From: Glycine soja
Taxonomy: Eukaryota; Streptophyta; Magnoliopsida; Fabales; Fabaceae
Reading direction: 5' to 3'
DNA: 64,000 nucleotides
Assembly (NCBI RefSeq): GCF_004193775.1
Contig: NC_041019.1
Coordinates: 30,860,034 to 30,924,033 of the forward strand
In this document: positions 32,845-44,826 of the stretch, one piece after another
Layout: every line of letters begins with the position of its first letter
Numbering within the stretch: position 1 is the stretch's first letter
Notes under the pieces: generated by a model
Told to the model about the DNA's origin: nothing
The model's database searches: none
Seen by the model: the letters and a program-made list of their open reading frames with translations, nothing else
Translations under genes and position numbers: made by a program

Positions 32845-32989
32845 CCCTTATTTTCAAAATTCGCAGACCTCTTTTTGGTTTTTTCCAATGTTTTCCTCAA
32901 ATAAACGTTGGTGGCGACTCCCACGCGTTCTCCTTTCTGGAAGACGTGCCCTTTTCTTTTTGCCTCGCCCTCCCGTGGAAGTTGCGACA

Positions 32990-33373
32990 CATGTAATCCA
33001 TAAACACACCAAGAACATTAGTCACACCGAAGGGCATGACTAAATGCTCATAATGACCATAATGGGTCCTAAAAGCATTTTTCATAATATCCTCAGACTT
33101 CACTCAGATCTGATGGTAACCTGACCTAAGGTCCATCTTGCTAAACACAGAAGCTCCTACTAGCTGGTCCATAAGGTCTTCTATTCAAGGTAAAGGGTAA
33201 TTATTCTTAATTGTCACCTTATTCAACTGGCGGTAGTCTACACACAACCTCATGGTTCCATCTTTCTTCTTCACTAACAACAATGGTGCTCCCCATGAGG
33301 ACACACTAGGTCTCACAAACTGCTTATCCAATAACTCCTCTAACTGTTTCTTAAGCTCAGCTAACTTGAGCAT
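32990..33373 (-). pseudogene. Chromovirus-like reverse transcriptase, N-terminal part
   Basis: The minus strand encodes RT fingers and palm start: [40 protein letters not shown] and, after a frameshift near 33180, [20 protein letters not shown]. The catalytic YxDD part is cut off by copy B at 32989. This is a different lineage from the Tat/Ogre copies. Confidence 0.85.
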
Positions 33374-33518
33374 CTTCTTTTAAAGATGCCACAACTTGGT
33401 TGGCAAAGATAAACACCCTATCCTTACTCACTCCAGAATCATCAAACACCATAGTTTTATCAAAATAGTTTAATAAGACATGGTTGGAAGATAACCAATC
33501 CATACCTAGAATAACATC
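33374..33518 (-). pseudogene. Chromovirus-like protease C-terminal part
   Basis: VILGMDWLSSNHVLLNY and the following linker are typical of the end of a gypsy aspartic protease and its junction with RT. The upstream half is at 34318-34521, on the other side of a solo LTR. Confidence 0.8.
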
Positions 33519-34317
33519 TGATAGAGGTGCAACCACCCCGTCTAATGATCCTTTACATGGGATTGGAGGTCCTATGACAAGGTCCAAGACTAAGAGGATG
33601 AAGCAAGCATTGCAAAGCCTGATTCTAAAGATCAAAGAGAAAGAAGACTAATGTGAATTAAGGGTTGAACCTAATTGGTCACTTTCCTACAAATTGATGA
33701 AGATGCTTTGAGGCCAACTTCAAGAATCACTTTGGGAAGCCCAATTTACAAGACAAGAAGCATCCATGGACTAGATCGATAAATTTTGGTGGACTATTAA
33801 TACTAGGCTGATTAGATAATAACTAAGTCCAATTTTTGTTATTTTATTTGTAATTTTCGTACTACTTTTTGGGATGAATTTTCTGATGACTTTTCATTTT
33901 CTCTTAGCCTTACTAAATGCTTTCTTGAATTCTCCAGGTCATTTAGTGGCTAGTTGGAATTTATTTTCATGTTATTGTCATTTATTTTTCATTTAGTGGC
34001 ATGCAATAATCAATGCATTTGGTAAATGCATATTAGTGGGAATTTATTATAGCATTTCAAGATTAGTCTATAAATAGGGAACTCTTGTACTCTCCAAAGG
34101 TAGAATTTGAAGATTAATGAAATTTGAGAGTTTCTCTATTGTGAGAGTTTTTCCTTTGTTCTTGGGTTAAGAACTGATAGTGTTGGTTCTACTGGCAGGT
34201 CGCCATTAGGATCACGCTCCTTTTGATAACTTTGGTTCTACCGAAAGGTTGCGATTAGGGTCAAGTTCCTTTCCTTTTATACATGTTTTTAAGCCAATCC
34301 TAATTGTTCTCTTATCA
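33519..34317 (+). mobile_element. 799-bp solo LTR encoding a pol C-terminus
   Basis: The termini are TGATAG...TTATCA, and ACATC is duplicated on both sides (33514-33518 and 34318-34322). A plus-strand TATAAATA lies at 34069-34076. The first ~140 bp read in frame as the end of a gypsy polyprotein (IGGPMTRSKTKRMKQ, then TAA at about 33651), so pol in the parent element ran into its 3' LTR. It splits the protease gene of the host chromovirus. Confidence 0.9.
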
Positions 34318-34526
34318 ACATCAATTTGTCTCAAAGGCAAACAAATTAGATCAATCAAGAATGCTCTACCCGAAATTTCCATAGGACAATTCAAACACAC
34401 ATTAGAAGTTAACACAAAACCACTAGTTGGGTTCTCTACCACCAGATCATTATTTAAAGAAGACTCAAAAAGCTTAAGTTTATTTACACACAAACAAGAT
34501 GTAAATGAATGGGTCGCACCGAAATC
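34318..34526 (-). pseudogene. Chromovirus-like protease N-terminal part
   Basis: FGATHSFTSCLCVNKLKL carries the D-x-G-A-type active-site region, here changed at the Asp-Ser of the usual DSGATHSF motif. VLTSNVCLNCPMEI and LICLPLRQIDV follow. It continues across the solo LTR into 33518. Confidence 0.82.
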
Positions 34527-36104
34527 TGTGGAAGCAATGACTTCCAAGATTATTTTGATGATGCTAAAGAATCAAGAGTTAAGCAAGTTCCAAAGAATCA
34601 GGCTTCAAGAATCAAGTCTCAAAGAATCAAGATTCAAGAACAATTAAGTTTCAAGATTCAAGATTCAAGAACAGTCAAGATTCAAGAGAAGTTGATTTTA
34701 AGATTCAAGAGAAGAAATCGAGAAGCAATAGTCAAGACTTCACAAGGGAAGTATTTTTCAAAAATCCAAACATAGCACAATTTTGTTTTACAAAAGAGTT
34801 TTCTCAAAAATTTTCTAAGTTACCAGAGTATTTACTCTCTGGTAATCGATTACCAGTTTCATGTAATTGATTACCAGTGACCAAATTTGATTTCAAAATG
34901 TTTTTAACTGATTTGCAATGTTCCAAAATATTTTTCAAATGGTGTAATCGATTACACTATATTGGTAATCGATTACCAGTGTATCTGAATGTTGGAATTC
35001 AAATCCAATTGTGAAGAGTCACAACTTTTCATAAAATGCATTGTGTAATTGATTACATGATTATGGTAATCGATTACCAGTGACAACTTTTGAATAAAAG
35101 GTCAAAAGTTGTAACTCTTGACATGATTTTCTCAAGGTTATAACTCTTCCAATGGTTTTCTTAACCAAACATGAAGAGTCTATAAAAGTAAGACCTTGAC
35201 TTGCATTCAAAAGAACTTTTACAACTCTTTAACAATTTTTTAGAACTTCTAAGAATTCCTTTCTACTCATCTCTCTTCTTGTTCTTCCTTTGCCAAAAAG
35301 CTTTCTAAGTTTTGTTTTTCCAAACCTTGTGTTTCTGCAAGTGAAAATTCTGTAGAAAACAAAAGTGTGCTATCTTTTCTTCGCTTCTCCCTTTGCCAAA
35401 AGAATAGAAGGACTAACTGCATGAATTATTTTATGTCTCCCTTCTCTCTTTCCAAGAGAATTCAAAGGACTAACCGCCTAAGAATTCTTTTGATTCTTCC
35501 CTTCCCCTTAAACAAAAGATTTCAAAGGACTAACTGCCTGAAATATCTTTTGTTTCCCCTTACAAAGATTCAAAGGACTAACTGCCTGAGAATCCTTTGT
35601 CTTAACACATTGGAGGGTACATCCTTTGTGGCACAAGTAGAGGGTATATCTACTTAGGTAGCTATACTGAGAACAAGAGAGGGTACATATCTTGTGGATC
35701 AGTTCAAGTGGAGGGTACATCCACTTGGTTGTTCAAAGAGAACAAGGGAGGGTACATCCCTTGTGGATCTTTGCTTGTAAAGGATTTTACAAGGTTGAAA
35801 GAAATCTCAAGAACTGTTGGTTGCTTGGGGACTGGATGTAGGCACGGGTTGTTGCCGAACCAGTATAAATCTTGTGTTTGTCTTCTTCTTCCCTACACTC
35901 TTTAATTTCTGCTGTGTACTTTTAATTGCCTCTTTTACTTTTGGTTAAGTTTATGTTTCTGTTTTTTACTTTCTTAACTTTGTTGTAAAAGCCTAGTTGA
36001 ATCTAGTAACATTAAGAAGGATAAATTTTTTAATTAGTCAAGGTACATTAATAATTAATTCATTCCCACCCTTCTTAATTATTTCAAGGCCATTTGATCC
36101 AACA
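34527..36104 (+). mobile_element. 1578-bp solo LTR with paired palindromes
   Basis: The termini are TGTGGAAGC...GATCCAACA and the target duplication is AAATC (34522-34526 and 36105-36109). A TATAAAAG box lies near 35180. Paired GTAATCGATTAC palindromes occur at 34842/34863, 34944/34965 and 35045/35066. From about 35410 to 35760 there are repeats of AAGGACTAACTGCC and GAGGGTACATCC. The same family occurs inverted at 55060-57715. Superfamily is uncertain. It interrupts the gag-protease linker of the chromovirus. Confidence 0.92.
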
Positions 36105-36109
36105 AAATC

Positions 36110-36352
36110 GAATAGCACAAGTAAGGGAATCCCACTTATGAAACATTTGCCTTGGATTAGATCTTTGATCTTTGGATTTCGATGCTTCGGCACCGTTAAG
36201 AGTAAAGACCCTTCTTGTGGCCTTCAGACATTTAGTGTGGTCATTCAGACCCCCACTATTCTGCTCCTTCTTGGGATATGGGAAATCTCTCTCAATATGC
36301 CTTTTTTGCATGCTATTAAAGCAGATCCTGTCTTTATTAGTGCAATTTGAGA
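36110..36352 (-). pseudogene. Chromovirus-like second zinc knuckle and gag-protease linker
   Basis: On the minus strand, CFNSMQKRHIERDF is a zinc knuckle with one Cys replaced by Ser. VFTLNGAEASKS is the conserved linker before protease. It is bounded by solo LTRs on both sides, each with its own target duplication, which shows that the flanking gag and protease pieces belong to one element. Confidence 0.78.
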
Positions 36353-36357
36353 AGATA

Positions 36358-37224
36358 TGATGGAAGCTTGCTTGTGGAGCTTCTATGGAGGTTGGATCTT
36401 TGAGCTTCAATGAAGTCCTTTAATGGTGATTTTCCACCATGGAGATGCAGCAGAAGACAAAGGAGAAGAGGTAAGAGGCGATGCCATCCACTAAGGAATA
36501 AGCCATGGAAGAAGGAGTTTCACCACCAAGATGAGCCTTGGATAAGAAGCTTGGAGAGGATGCTTCAATGGAGGAAAAGAAAGAGGGAGAGAAAGAGAGA
36601 GGGGGGGAGCACGAAATTGAAGGAAGAAAAAGGGAGAGAAGTTGAACTTTGAGTTGTATCTCACAAAACTCTCATTCATCAAAGTTACAACAAGTGTTAC
36701 ACATGCTTCTATTTATAGACTAGGTAGCTTCCTTGAGAAGCTTTCTTGAAAAAACTTCCTTGAGAAGCTTCTTTGAGAAAACTTCCTTGAGAAGCTAGAG
36801 CTTAACAACACACACCCCTCTCATAACTAAGCTCACCTCCTTGAGAAGCTTCCTTAAGAAGATTCCTAAAGAAGCTAGAGCTTAGCTACACACACATCTC
36901 TAATAGCTAAGCTCACCTCCTTGAGATGAGAAGCTAGAGCTTAGCTACACACCCCCTATAATAGCTAAGATCATCCCCATAACAAAATACATGAAAATAC
37001 AAAAAATTCCCTACTACAAAGACTACTCAAAATACATGGCAAAAATCCTATAATACTAGAATGACCAAAATACAAGGCCCAAATGAAGGAAAAACCTATT
37101 CTAATATTTACAAAGATAAGCGGGCTCATACTTAGCCCATGGGCTCAAAATCTACCCTAAGGATCTCTGGCCCAATCTGCTTGGAGTCTTCTATCCAATG
37201 CCCTTGCAGGGTAGGATTGCATCA
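36358..37224 (-). mobile_element. 867-bp solo LTR (TGATGCAATCC type)
   Basis: On the minus strand it begins TGATGCAATCCTACC and ends GCTTCCATCA. The target duplication is AGATA (36353-36357 and 37225-37229). It contains many copies of AAGCTTCTCAAGGAAG-like repeats and a minus-strand TATA box near 36712. It lies between the two zinc knuckles of the chromovirus gag. Confidence 0.9.
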
Positions 37225-37229
37225 AGATA

Positions 37230-38066
37230 TATCCTAGCTTACCACACCTGAAACAAATGATTTGGGTTGAGAAAGTAGTTGGTTTGCTACCACTACCACC
37301 AGCAAACCCTGTAACAACAGTCCTTTGATTGTTGGGGCGATTACCATGTTCTTAGGAGGAGTCAAGTACGATTTCCCCCAAATTTGTGATCCATTCTTTT
37401 TTATTCTTCATTAGGCCTGTACTTCTGTAATTGGTTGCCCTGTCTTGGGAGTCCTTATCCTAAATCCGACACATGTTCACCAAAAGTTGAAATTGACAGG
37501 CACCTTGATAGTTCACAACTTGCTTCACCTCAGGCTGCAAGCCGTTTAGAAATGTCACACATTTTGAACTTTCACCATCTCTTCCTTTGTAGCGAGGAAA
37601 GTAACTCACCAGTTCCTCAAACTCAACTGCATATTCAGCCACAATTATGTTCCCCTGCTTGAGCTCTAGGAACTTCATCTTCTTCATGTTCCTAACATCT
37701 TCAGGAAAGTATTTCTCCATAAATGCCCTCTTAAAGGTTTCCCAGGTCACAACTTGACCTTCAGCCTCCAAGCATTGGCAAGTGTTTTCCCACTAATACT
37801 CAACTTCTTCTGCCAGAATATATGTACCAAATGCAACCTTCTGCCCCTCCAGACATGCCATCGCTTGGAAGATTTTCTCAATGTCCCTTATCCAGTTCTG
37901 AACACCATTAGGGTTGTATCCTCCATTGAAAACAAATGGATTTTTTCATTGGAAGCGGTCCAACCCCTGACTGATACTGAGCATCTTCTCCCCTATTCTG
38001 ATTCCCCATAGCCTGAGCTAAGGCTTGGAGAGCATCAGCTGTCGCATGATCATTCTATCTAGCCAT
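37230..38066 (-). pseudogene. Chromovirus-like gag
   Basis: The gag core is clear: VTWETFKRAFMEKYFPEDV, KMKFLELKQGNIIVAEY and YFPRYKGRDGESSKCVTFL. A first zinc knuckle CFRCGKLGY lies at the left edge. The N-terminal ATG at about 38066 is followed within a few codons by a stop (TAG), and further frameshifts lie between 37770 and 38000. The gene is dead but retains enough to class it with Tekay/Del-like chromoviruses. Confidence 0.8.
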
Positions 38067-38543
38067 CATTCCCTATGCACACTAGGAAGTAAGAACATGG
38101 AAGGAATACACACAAGAAATAAAACATGACAAATCATACCTATCTCAATCTCTTACTTAAGTTACTCTTGAGAGTTGGTGCCTTGAGAAATCACTTCTTT
38201 AAAACAATTCTCTCTCGAGAAATTAACACTCATTTCCATCTTTTGTATTCGCTTGCCATAGTGTCTCATCGCACTTCAGGAATTATACAGATGGCCAGTC
38301 TAATAACTTATGACAAGGCATTAAAACTCATGGAATAGCAGACATTAAGGATACAAACATCTTATGACAATCAAGTCTCTATAACTCACGAAAACACAAC
38401 AAGGTGAGTAACTTCCAAACACAAACAACCAAAGTAACTATCAAACAATCAGGTACTCAAACATCATACATTCAACAAGGAAACCATAGACTGCATAGAG
38501 AAACACAACAAACTCATAACTCATTGGCTGAAAGGTTCAACCA

Positions 38544-38556
38544 GGCTCTAATACCA
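38544..38556 (-). promoter_or_regulatory. Initiator-Met tRNA primer-binding site
   Basis: The minus strand reads TGGTATTAGAGCC, one base from the plant initiator methionine tRNA complement TGGTATCAGAGCC. It lies four bases after the LTR end. Confidence 0.85.
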
Positions 38557-38712
38557 CTAATGTAATGACTCGCCTAGTCGCTATGATATTACTACTCTAA
38601 AATGCATAAATTTTAGTTTTAATTAAAAACAACACTAATTTGATTACGAAAAATGAGTGTAAGTTTTTCACGATATACTTTCATCAAACAACACATAAAT
38701 ACTTAAATGAAT

Positions 38713-38734
38713 ATGTGTGTGTGTGTGTGTGTGT
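38713..38734. repeat. (GT)n microsatellite
   Basis: About eleven GT units lie inside the chromovirus LTR. Confidence 0.97.
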
Positions 38735-39537
38735 ATTAACCCAGTATACATCATTCACATGACAGAGAGTAAATTAGTTTATACATATATCTAAATTTGA
38801 TATTTACATGCCCAAATCAAAAGAATTATGGAACCAGCTACGGAGGAGTTAATAACAAAACACAACTCTCACCTAAAATATTTCCAATGTCATCACGTCG
38901 GCTTGGCGGCTCCAACAAAAGAATCTCTCTCCACATCATCTACTCCCACGAACGAAGGTTCGCAATCATCACAAGTACCAATCACATGGTACAAAATTGC
39001 AAAGGTGAGTTTATTATAAAATAAATCAACAAATATCAAATGATCATGATTAGCAAGAAAATATAACAAATACCATAATCATACACAAATATCCATCAAT
39101 TTAACATACACTTAAAGACTAGTCATCAACTTTTCCACAATTCCTATCAATCATGCTTAGTATGATGCATGCACTTGATCTCAACTCTTAAATGCAATGT
39201 GGTATCATTCCTCAGGAAATAGCCTAAGTGTGTCCACACGACACTCACACTAAGGAAAACTAGGCAACAAGTGTCGAGGTCACCCTATCGTGCACAGGCA
39301 ACTACCCCCTCCCCCCAATGGTGATTAGCCTGAGTCTAAAGGGAGTTCCAAATCGAGTGACATGCCCCCAAGTACAAGTATTTTCCCTCATGAAAAACTA
39401 CAAGTACATACTGAAAAAGTTTATACTATTTTCATGTAGTATGAAGTATGAAACATGGGCATCATCAATACACTGATCGTGGATAATTAAAGATTCTAAG
39501 CCATCCCCCACCAGAGATTCTAAGCCATCATGGTCAC

Positions 39538-40956
39538 TGTTAGTCGATGAATACGACTAACTTTTGTGTAAGAAATTTGTGAAAATTGTACCTAACTCCT
39601 CCCATTTATGGTTATTTTGTAGTGTTGTAATTACTTTTTGTTAAATATAGGTAATAAGTACTTAGTACTCCCATTTTGTGTATTTAATAATCATTTCCTT
39701 TCAATTTCAGGTTAATTAGGCAAGTTTGTGAAGTGCTGATTTTTAGCTTCTTGCTAAGCCAATCTGTCGACTTAGCGAGCCATCTGGTGAGCGCACCACT
39801 CTTGTGGCTGAGCGCGAGGAAGAATCTGGAAGAAGGATGAGCTGGACACACGTGCTAAGCAAGGACTCATCCTACTAAACGCACCACTTGCATGAATCGA
39901 CTAAGCGAGAAGACGAGCGCTAAGCCGAAATTCACTTATGGGCACTAAGCGAGCCAGACTTGCGCTAAGCGCACAAGCACCAACAAGGCCACATATTTAA
40001 GCCTGAAATCAGAAATGGAGAGGGAGTTTAGGAAATTCTCAAAGATTTTTCATGTTTAGAGATTTCTAGAGAGATAAAGGTCCAAGTTCCAGAGAGTTTT
40101 GAGAGCTTTTGTTGTGCAAAGACTGGCAGAGAACTGAGCTTAAAGAGGAAGCCATCATGAGAGCATGGGATGAGTCTGTTAGTGATTGTGAGGTTCTAGA
40201 GGTGGAGGAGACATCCCCACTACTTGTATTTCTTCAATCCTTCATTTTTCTCTTCTCTTTGTTGTAAAGGAAGCTTCCCAGATATGGAGAGCTAAATCCT
40301 CTGTTGGTTCTTCCTTGTAGGTACTTGATGTAAATACATGTATATCTATTTAATGATATGTTTTATATGTTCTTTGTGCTATCGGTATGTCATTTCAGTG
40401 TGCTTTTTCCTTGATCACGTAGATGGATGCTTTGTTAGGATCATTCAATAGTGGGAACTGGTCTGATTCTTAGAACATGATAGGACAGGGCTAGTTTATC
40501 GTATTATCACGAGGGATCAGGGTACGGTAACCTAGTTGTTTGTATGTTTGTCTTAATGCGGTTCTGGTCGAGTTTAAACCTACAAGAGGAATCTGAGGAT
40601 GATGCTTGATCAGGATTAGGTTAGACGACTATCACGAGGGATCAGGGTTTAGCATTTCAGGAGACACCATAGAACACATGAGCATTGTTAAGTAGAGAAT
40701 ATCCTTATAACATCAAGCACCTAATAGGAAGACCAACACGTTGTCTACTTGTCTTTACACATCATTACTCACGTGATTTTCCTTTTTAATAGTTAGTTTA
40801 CATACCTGTTCATAGTCCACACATATCTTTTCATAATAGACACCTATTCACTGAATATAGCTTTACCAAGTAGCACAAGTTCCCCGAGAATTTGATACTC
40901 AGTTCTTGCCATTTTATACTACTTGCGCGATCCGGTGCACTTGCCGGGCTCGACTA
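39538..40956 (+). mobile_element. 1419-bp solo LTR, Athila-type
   Basis: It begins TGTTAGTCG and ends CTCGACTA, with GTCAC duplicated on both sides (39533-39537 and 40957-40961). The first 25 bases form a GTTAGTCG/CGACTAAC hairpin. CGCTAAGCG-type motifs fill 39750-39975, and the 3' end has GATCCGGTGCACTTGCCGG, typical of Athila-like LTRs. The terminal CA is altered to TA. Confidence 0.85.
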
Positions 40957-40979
40957 GTCACTGCACCCGCCATGTACAT

Positions 40980-41270
40980 ACACAACATACATCATCATTA
41001 TCAACATCAACACCATTTCATCTCAATATCATCATCAACATCAACATTATCTCATCTCAATGTCATTATCAACATCATCTCATCTCAATATCATTATCAA
41101 CATCATATCATCTTAATGACATTATCAACATCAACATCATCTCATATCATATTTTCATAAGCATCAACATCATCTCATATGATATTATCATAAACATCAT
41201 CAACATCTCATCTCACGTTATCATAAACATCAACATCATCTCATCTCTATGTCATCAGTGCCATCAGTAA
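40980..41270. repeat. CATCAT/CATCAA microsatellite
   Basis: A degenerate array of ATCATCAACATCAACATCATCTC in the chromovirus LTR. Frames open through it are low-complexity artefacts. Confidence 0.9.
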
Positions 41271-42573
41271 TCGCATTCCATATATACATGTAAATTTTGT
41301 GCTTGGGATTCACACTCCCCTCACCTAATGATATCCCTTCGTCATATCCTCTCTACGTTGCTTAGAAGTCTCTAACATTCACGTTCGTTGATTGGATGCA
41401 GGGTTCTATATACCAAATCAAAGGCAATTTTGTATAGATTTAAAAATAAGGTTAATATCAATATTTAGGGTCAAATACCCCTTTCAAATTAAAATGGGCT
41501 AAGGGGTGTTTTGGGGTCTACTTCAAAAAGGCGTCATTTTGAAATTCTGATCACGCCAATGTGTCCGGGGTTCAGTGATGGTCACGAAAACAACATCAAT
41601 TTTATAAAAGGTAACTTTTACAACATCTCATTTTCAAGGGTTTTTCAAAGGAAGTGTAAAAACATCCTATTATGGTACCCAAAACACAAGAGATACTAAG
41701 AAAAGCTCAAACTAACTAGGAGAATAGCTCAAACTATTTGAGGATTCCACTCCGATTAAAGCATTCCTCTTCGTGTAGTGGCTCGACAGCAAGCAATGGC
41801 GACTCGTGGTGGTCACCGGTGGTCATGGGTGGTGGTGAAGAAGGTGATATGATTTTGGGCAAAAGTTTATAGACAGGGGAGGTAAAATGCGTATTTTCAC
41901 GTTGTTGAATGTATTTATAATCTGCAGATCAAGCTTAGCACAACAATCTCGCGAAGCAGAAATCCACTTTTGGCGCTAAGCACGGCCTCTCGTGCTGAGC
42001 AAATTTCCTCTTGGGTTGGGAATTGCGCTTAGCATGCGTGTCTCGCTAAGTGAATTTCCTCTTGGGTTTGGAATTGTGCTTAGCACGCGTATCTCGCTAA
42101 TCGAGTTGCCCAAAAATGTTATCTAGAAAATCCCAATGGCCAAAACATGCAGACGGGAGTTATAAACATACAATTCAAGTTTGAAGGCGATCCAACAGTT
42201 AACAAGTCGGGGGTCACGGTTTTATCGTAATATGTTTGGGTAAAACTTGAAATCTCACAATTTCAACATTGGTCAATCAAATTCCGCATAACCTAACATC
42301 CACATCAAGAAATCACACATAGCTAATTCACACAATACTTCAACTCATCCAAATCAATCAAATAATTAAATAACACAAGAAATACATTAAACATTAATTT
42401 TAAGTTATTAAAATTTAAGGGCGTTACAACAACACCTTCATAGATCTAGAAAAGTATGTAATACATTCTCTTTAACTGAATGTTAATTATGTTATGATTC
42501 ACAAATAATGATGTTGTTATTATTTTGATTTCTACAGGTAACATACGATGTAATCTAGTCATATGCTCAAGTT

Positions 42574-44047
42574 ATGCCTTCTCCAGATCCTAGAATTGAA
42601 CCTTTGTTGGTTCAGGCTGGGTTTTCAGATGCTGCAAAGCTCAAACAAGTTAAAATCGATGATGCTTTAGTTATTGCTTTGGTTGAAGGTGGAAACCTGA
42701 GTCATACATGTTTCATCTTCTTGTTGGTGAATGCATAATCACCTTTGGAAGATGTTGCTTTTCAATTGGGCTTACATGTTGATGGAAGACCAGTTACTGG
42801 CCCAACATATTATGATTGGGAACAAATGTGTGTAGAATATATAGGTATTGTTCCCCCAGAGAATGCACTAGTGGGGTCAACACTTAAACTAAAATGGTTA
42901 AAAGTAAACATGTTTAATCTCCCAGCAGAACACACACCACAACAACTAGCAACCCATTATAAGGCATACATTTTAGGGTTGATTGGTGTGGTGTTAATGC
43001 TAGACAAGTCAGGGGACAGAGTTCACCTGATGTATCTACCCTTGTTAGCATATCTTGATCGGGTTGGTCGATACATCTGGGGTTCGACATGTTTAGCACA
43101 TTTGTACAGAGAAATGTGTATGACTATTTATCCCACATCCAAAAAAATGGAAGGATGTATAATGTTGTTACAATCTTGGGCATGGTATCGCATGTCGTTC
43201 ATTCAACCAAGGGTCGAGCACTAGCCATCATATCCACTTGTAACTAGATAATTTTTTTTTTACTTAAACAAAGTCCATTTTTGGTATTGTATTTGACACT
43301 AACATATTACATTTCACTAGATGGAATGATAGAGGACTACAATATTCTGGAATCTCAGGCGGTGATGTGATAGGCTATAGGTCAAGATTCAACAACATGC
43401 ATAACGAGGAGGTTGAACCATTTATTTTTTGTTTTATTTATTCAAACATCAATTACATTGTTTTTAAAATTACTAACCCAGATTATTTTTTTACTTCCAT
43501 TGGATGCCTTACAGAGGTTTTGAGTCATTTCTGCCAGAAAATGCATACAAGGATTTCAAAGTATGGAGTGCTTGTGTAGCTTTAATATGTTTTTCAGTGG
43601 TAGTATGGTATCAAACTGACAAGGTCATGCTCCAATTTGAACTTTTTCAAGACATACCAAATCCACTGCATAATCTTGACAAAGTCCATTATACTGACAT
43701 GAGAGGACATAGTGACACAAATTGGGCAGGAAACACCAACAGTGGATTGCAATTTGGAAGGAAATATGCAAATATGTGTTAATCGGCCAACCAATTCTAG
43801 GAAAGATTGAACATATGAGTACTACATGAATTGGTACCAAGAAAATTCAAAAATTTTCCTAACATGGTTTGCAACTTATCCAAACATTGTTGCCATATCT
43901 CGTTTAGCTTCAAACATGGAAACTAAAAAATATCCTCCATTACAAAGTCCACTAGTTGTTGTCAGCATGCATAATGAAGGACTACAACCACATGCTCAAT
44001 CATATGAATTCATGCCACAATTCACGCCACAACCTCATAATCATTAA
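42574..44047 (+). pseudogene. Plant mobile domain (PMD) gene, decayed
   Basis: The plus strand encodes a MAIL1-like plant mobile domain: LVQAGFSDAAKLKQV, EDVAFQLGLHVDGRPVTGP, QLATHYKAYILGLIGVVLM, WGSTCLAHLYREMC and LLQSWAWYRM. A second exon-like block follows at about 43322-43411 (WNDRGLQYSGISGGDVIGY), then a third from about 43500 (WMPYRGFESFLPENAYKDF). Breaks include a frameshift and stop at 42736-42738, TAG at 43222-43224, and further stops after 43780. Such domains occur in host silencing proteins and in Mutator-related and gypsy elements. The intron-like gaps suggest a gene copy rather than a retrocopy. Confidence 0.75.
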
Positions 44048-44701
44048 GAAGATTATGTGTATAATCTACAGTTCTTCAGTGCTAGCAGAGAAGACTTTGA
44101 TTAATCTCATAGGTACAGATCTTTGAACACCGGAGTCTGATTTTGCATACATGCAAAGTTTGCCCATACCTTCGTTTGCATCCTTTCACCAAAGTATTGC
44201 CAACATTTCTTCCACAAACGACTTCGTCTAGGAAGAAAAACCTATTGTGGCTAATGAACAACTTGAACCACAAGAACATGGATGAGTACATCGATAACTA
44301 GCAAGAAACAGGCAACCTCCTAGATGTGGAACTAATGGACACAAATGATATTAATTGCTAGCCCTTGTTAATTATGTCATTATGTTGATTGTTAGTTTTC
44401 CCTTGTTAATTGAATGAACACTAAACAATGTTAATTAACTGAGCACTGCATTTTTCTGATACGAATTGACTGAACATTTATTTCTTCAAGACGATTTGAC
44501 CCCACGTTTATCCCATATGATTTGACTTGCTTGTTTTGAGACAATGTTACTGGACAATGCTTTCTACGAGACGATTTGACTAAACACTTTTTTCGAATAG
44601 CACAAACCAAACGTAATTAATTAAGACTCAATCTAAACCATTTATATTGTCAATGTGATCTCAGTTGCTGGTATGAGTCATGTGAAAGTAGATCACCTAA
44701 T

Positions 44702-44708
44702 AATATAT

Positions 44709-44765
<57 letters not shown>
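44702..44765. repeat. (TA)n microsatellite
   Basis: About thirty TA units, slightly interrupted at the left end. Confidence 0.97.
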
Positions 44766-44766
<1 letters not shown>

Positions 44767-44826
44767 CAGTAGAGGGTTAGATGCAACTCAACACTTTTGT
44801 CTGATATTAACCCTATTGCTTAAAAC

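Larger units (their letters stand above)
31584..32989 (+). mobile_element. 3' LTR of copy B (Tat/Ogre-like)
   Basis: The 1406-bp LTR begins TGTCATACCC and ends AGTTGCGACA, with TATAAATA at 31867-31874. It follows a polypurine tract. It contains a 241-bp tandem duplication. On the right it abuts minus-strand RT of the chromovirus-like element, into which copy B was inserted. Confidence 0.92.
38561..42428 (-). mobile_element. Chromovirus 5' LTR, interrupted
   Basis: On the minus strand it begins TGTAACGCCCTTAAATT (42428) and ends GAGTCATTACA (38561). Removing the 1419-bp insertion at 39538-40956 leaves about 2.45 kb. It contains a (GT)n tract, a CATCAT-rich microsatellite and GCTTAGC-type motifs near 41930-42100. 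The base run to the right (ACAAC) should be the target duplication of the element. Confidence 0.8.

Noticed and set aside
36410..36652. 80-codon Lys/Arg-rich ORF
   Set aside because: It lies wholly in the solo LTR at 36358-37224, in a purine-rich stretch with no conserved homology.
40906..41270. His/Ile/Ser-rich ORFs
   Set aside because: Translation of a CATCAT/CATCAA microsatellite.
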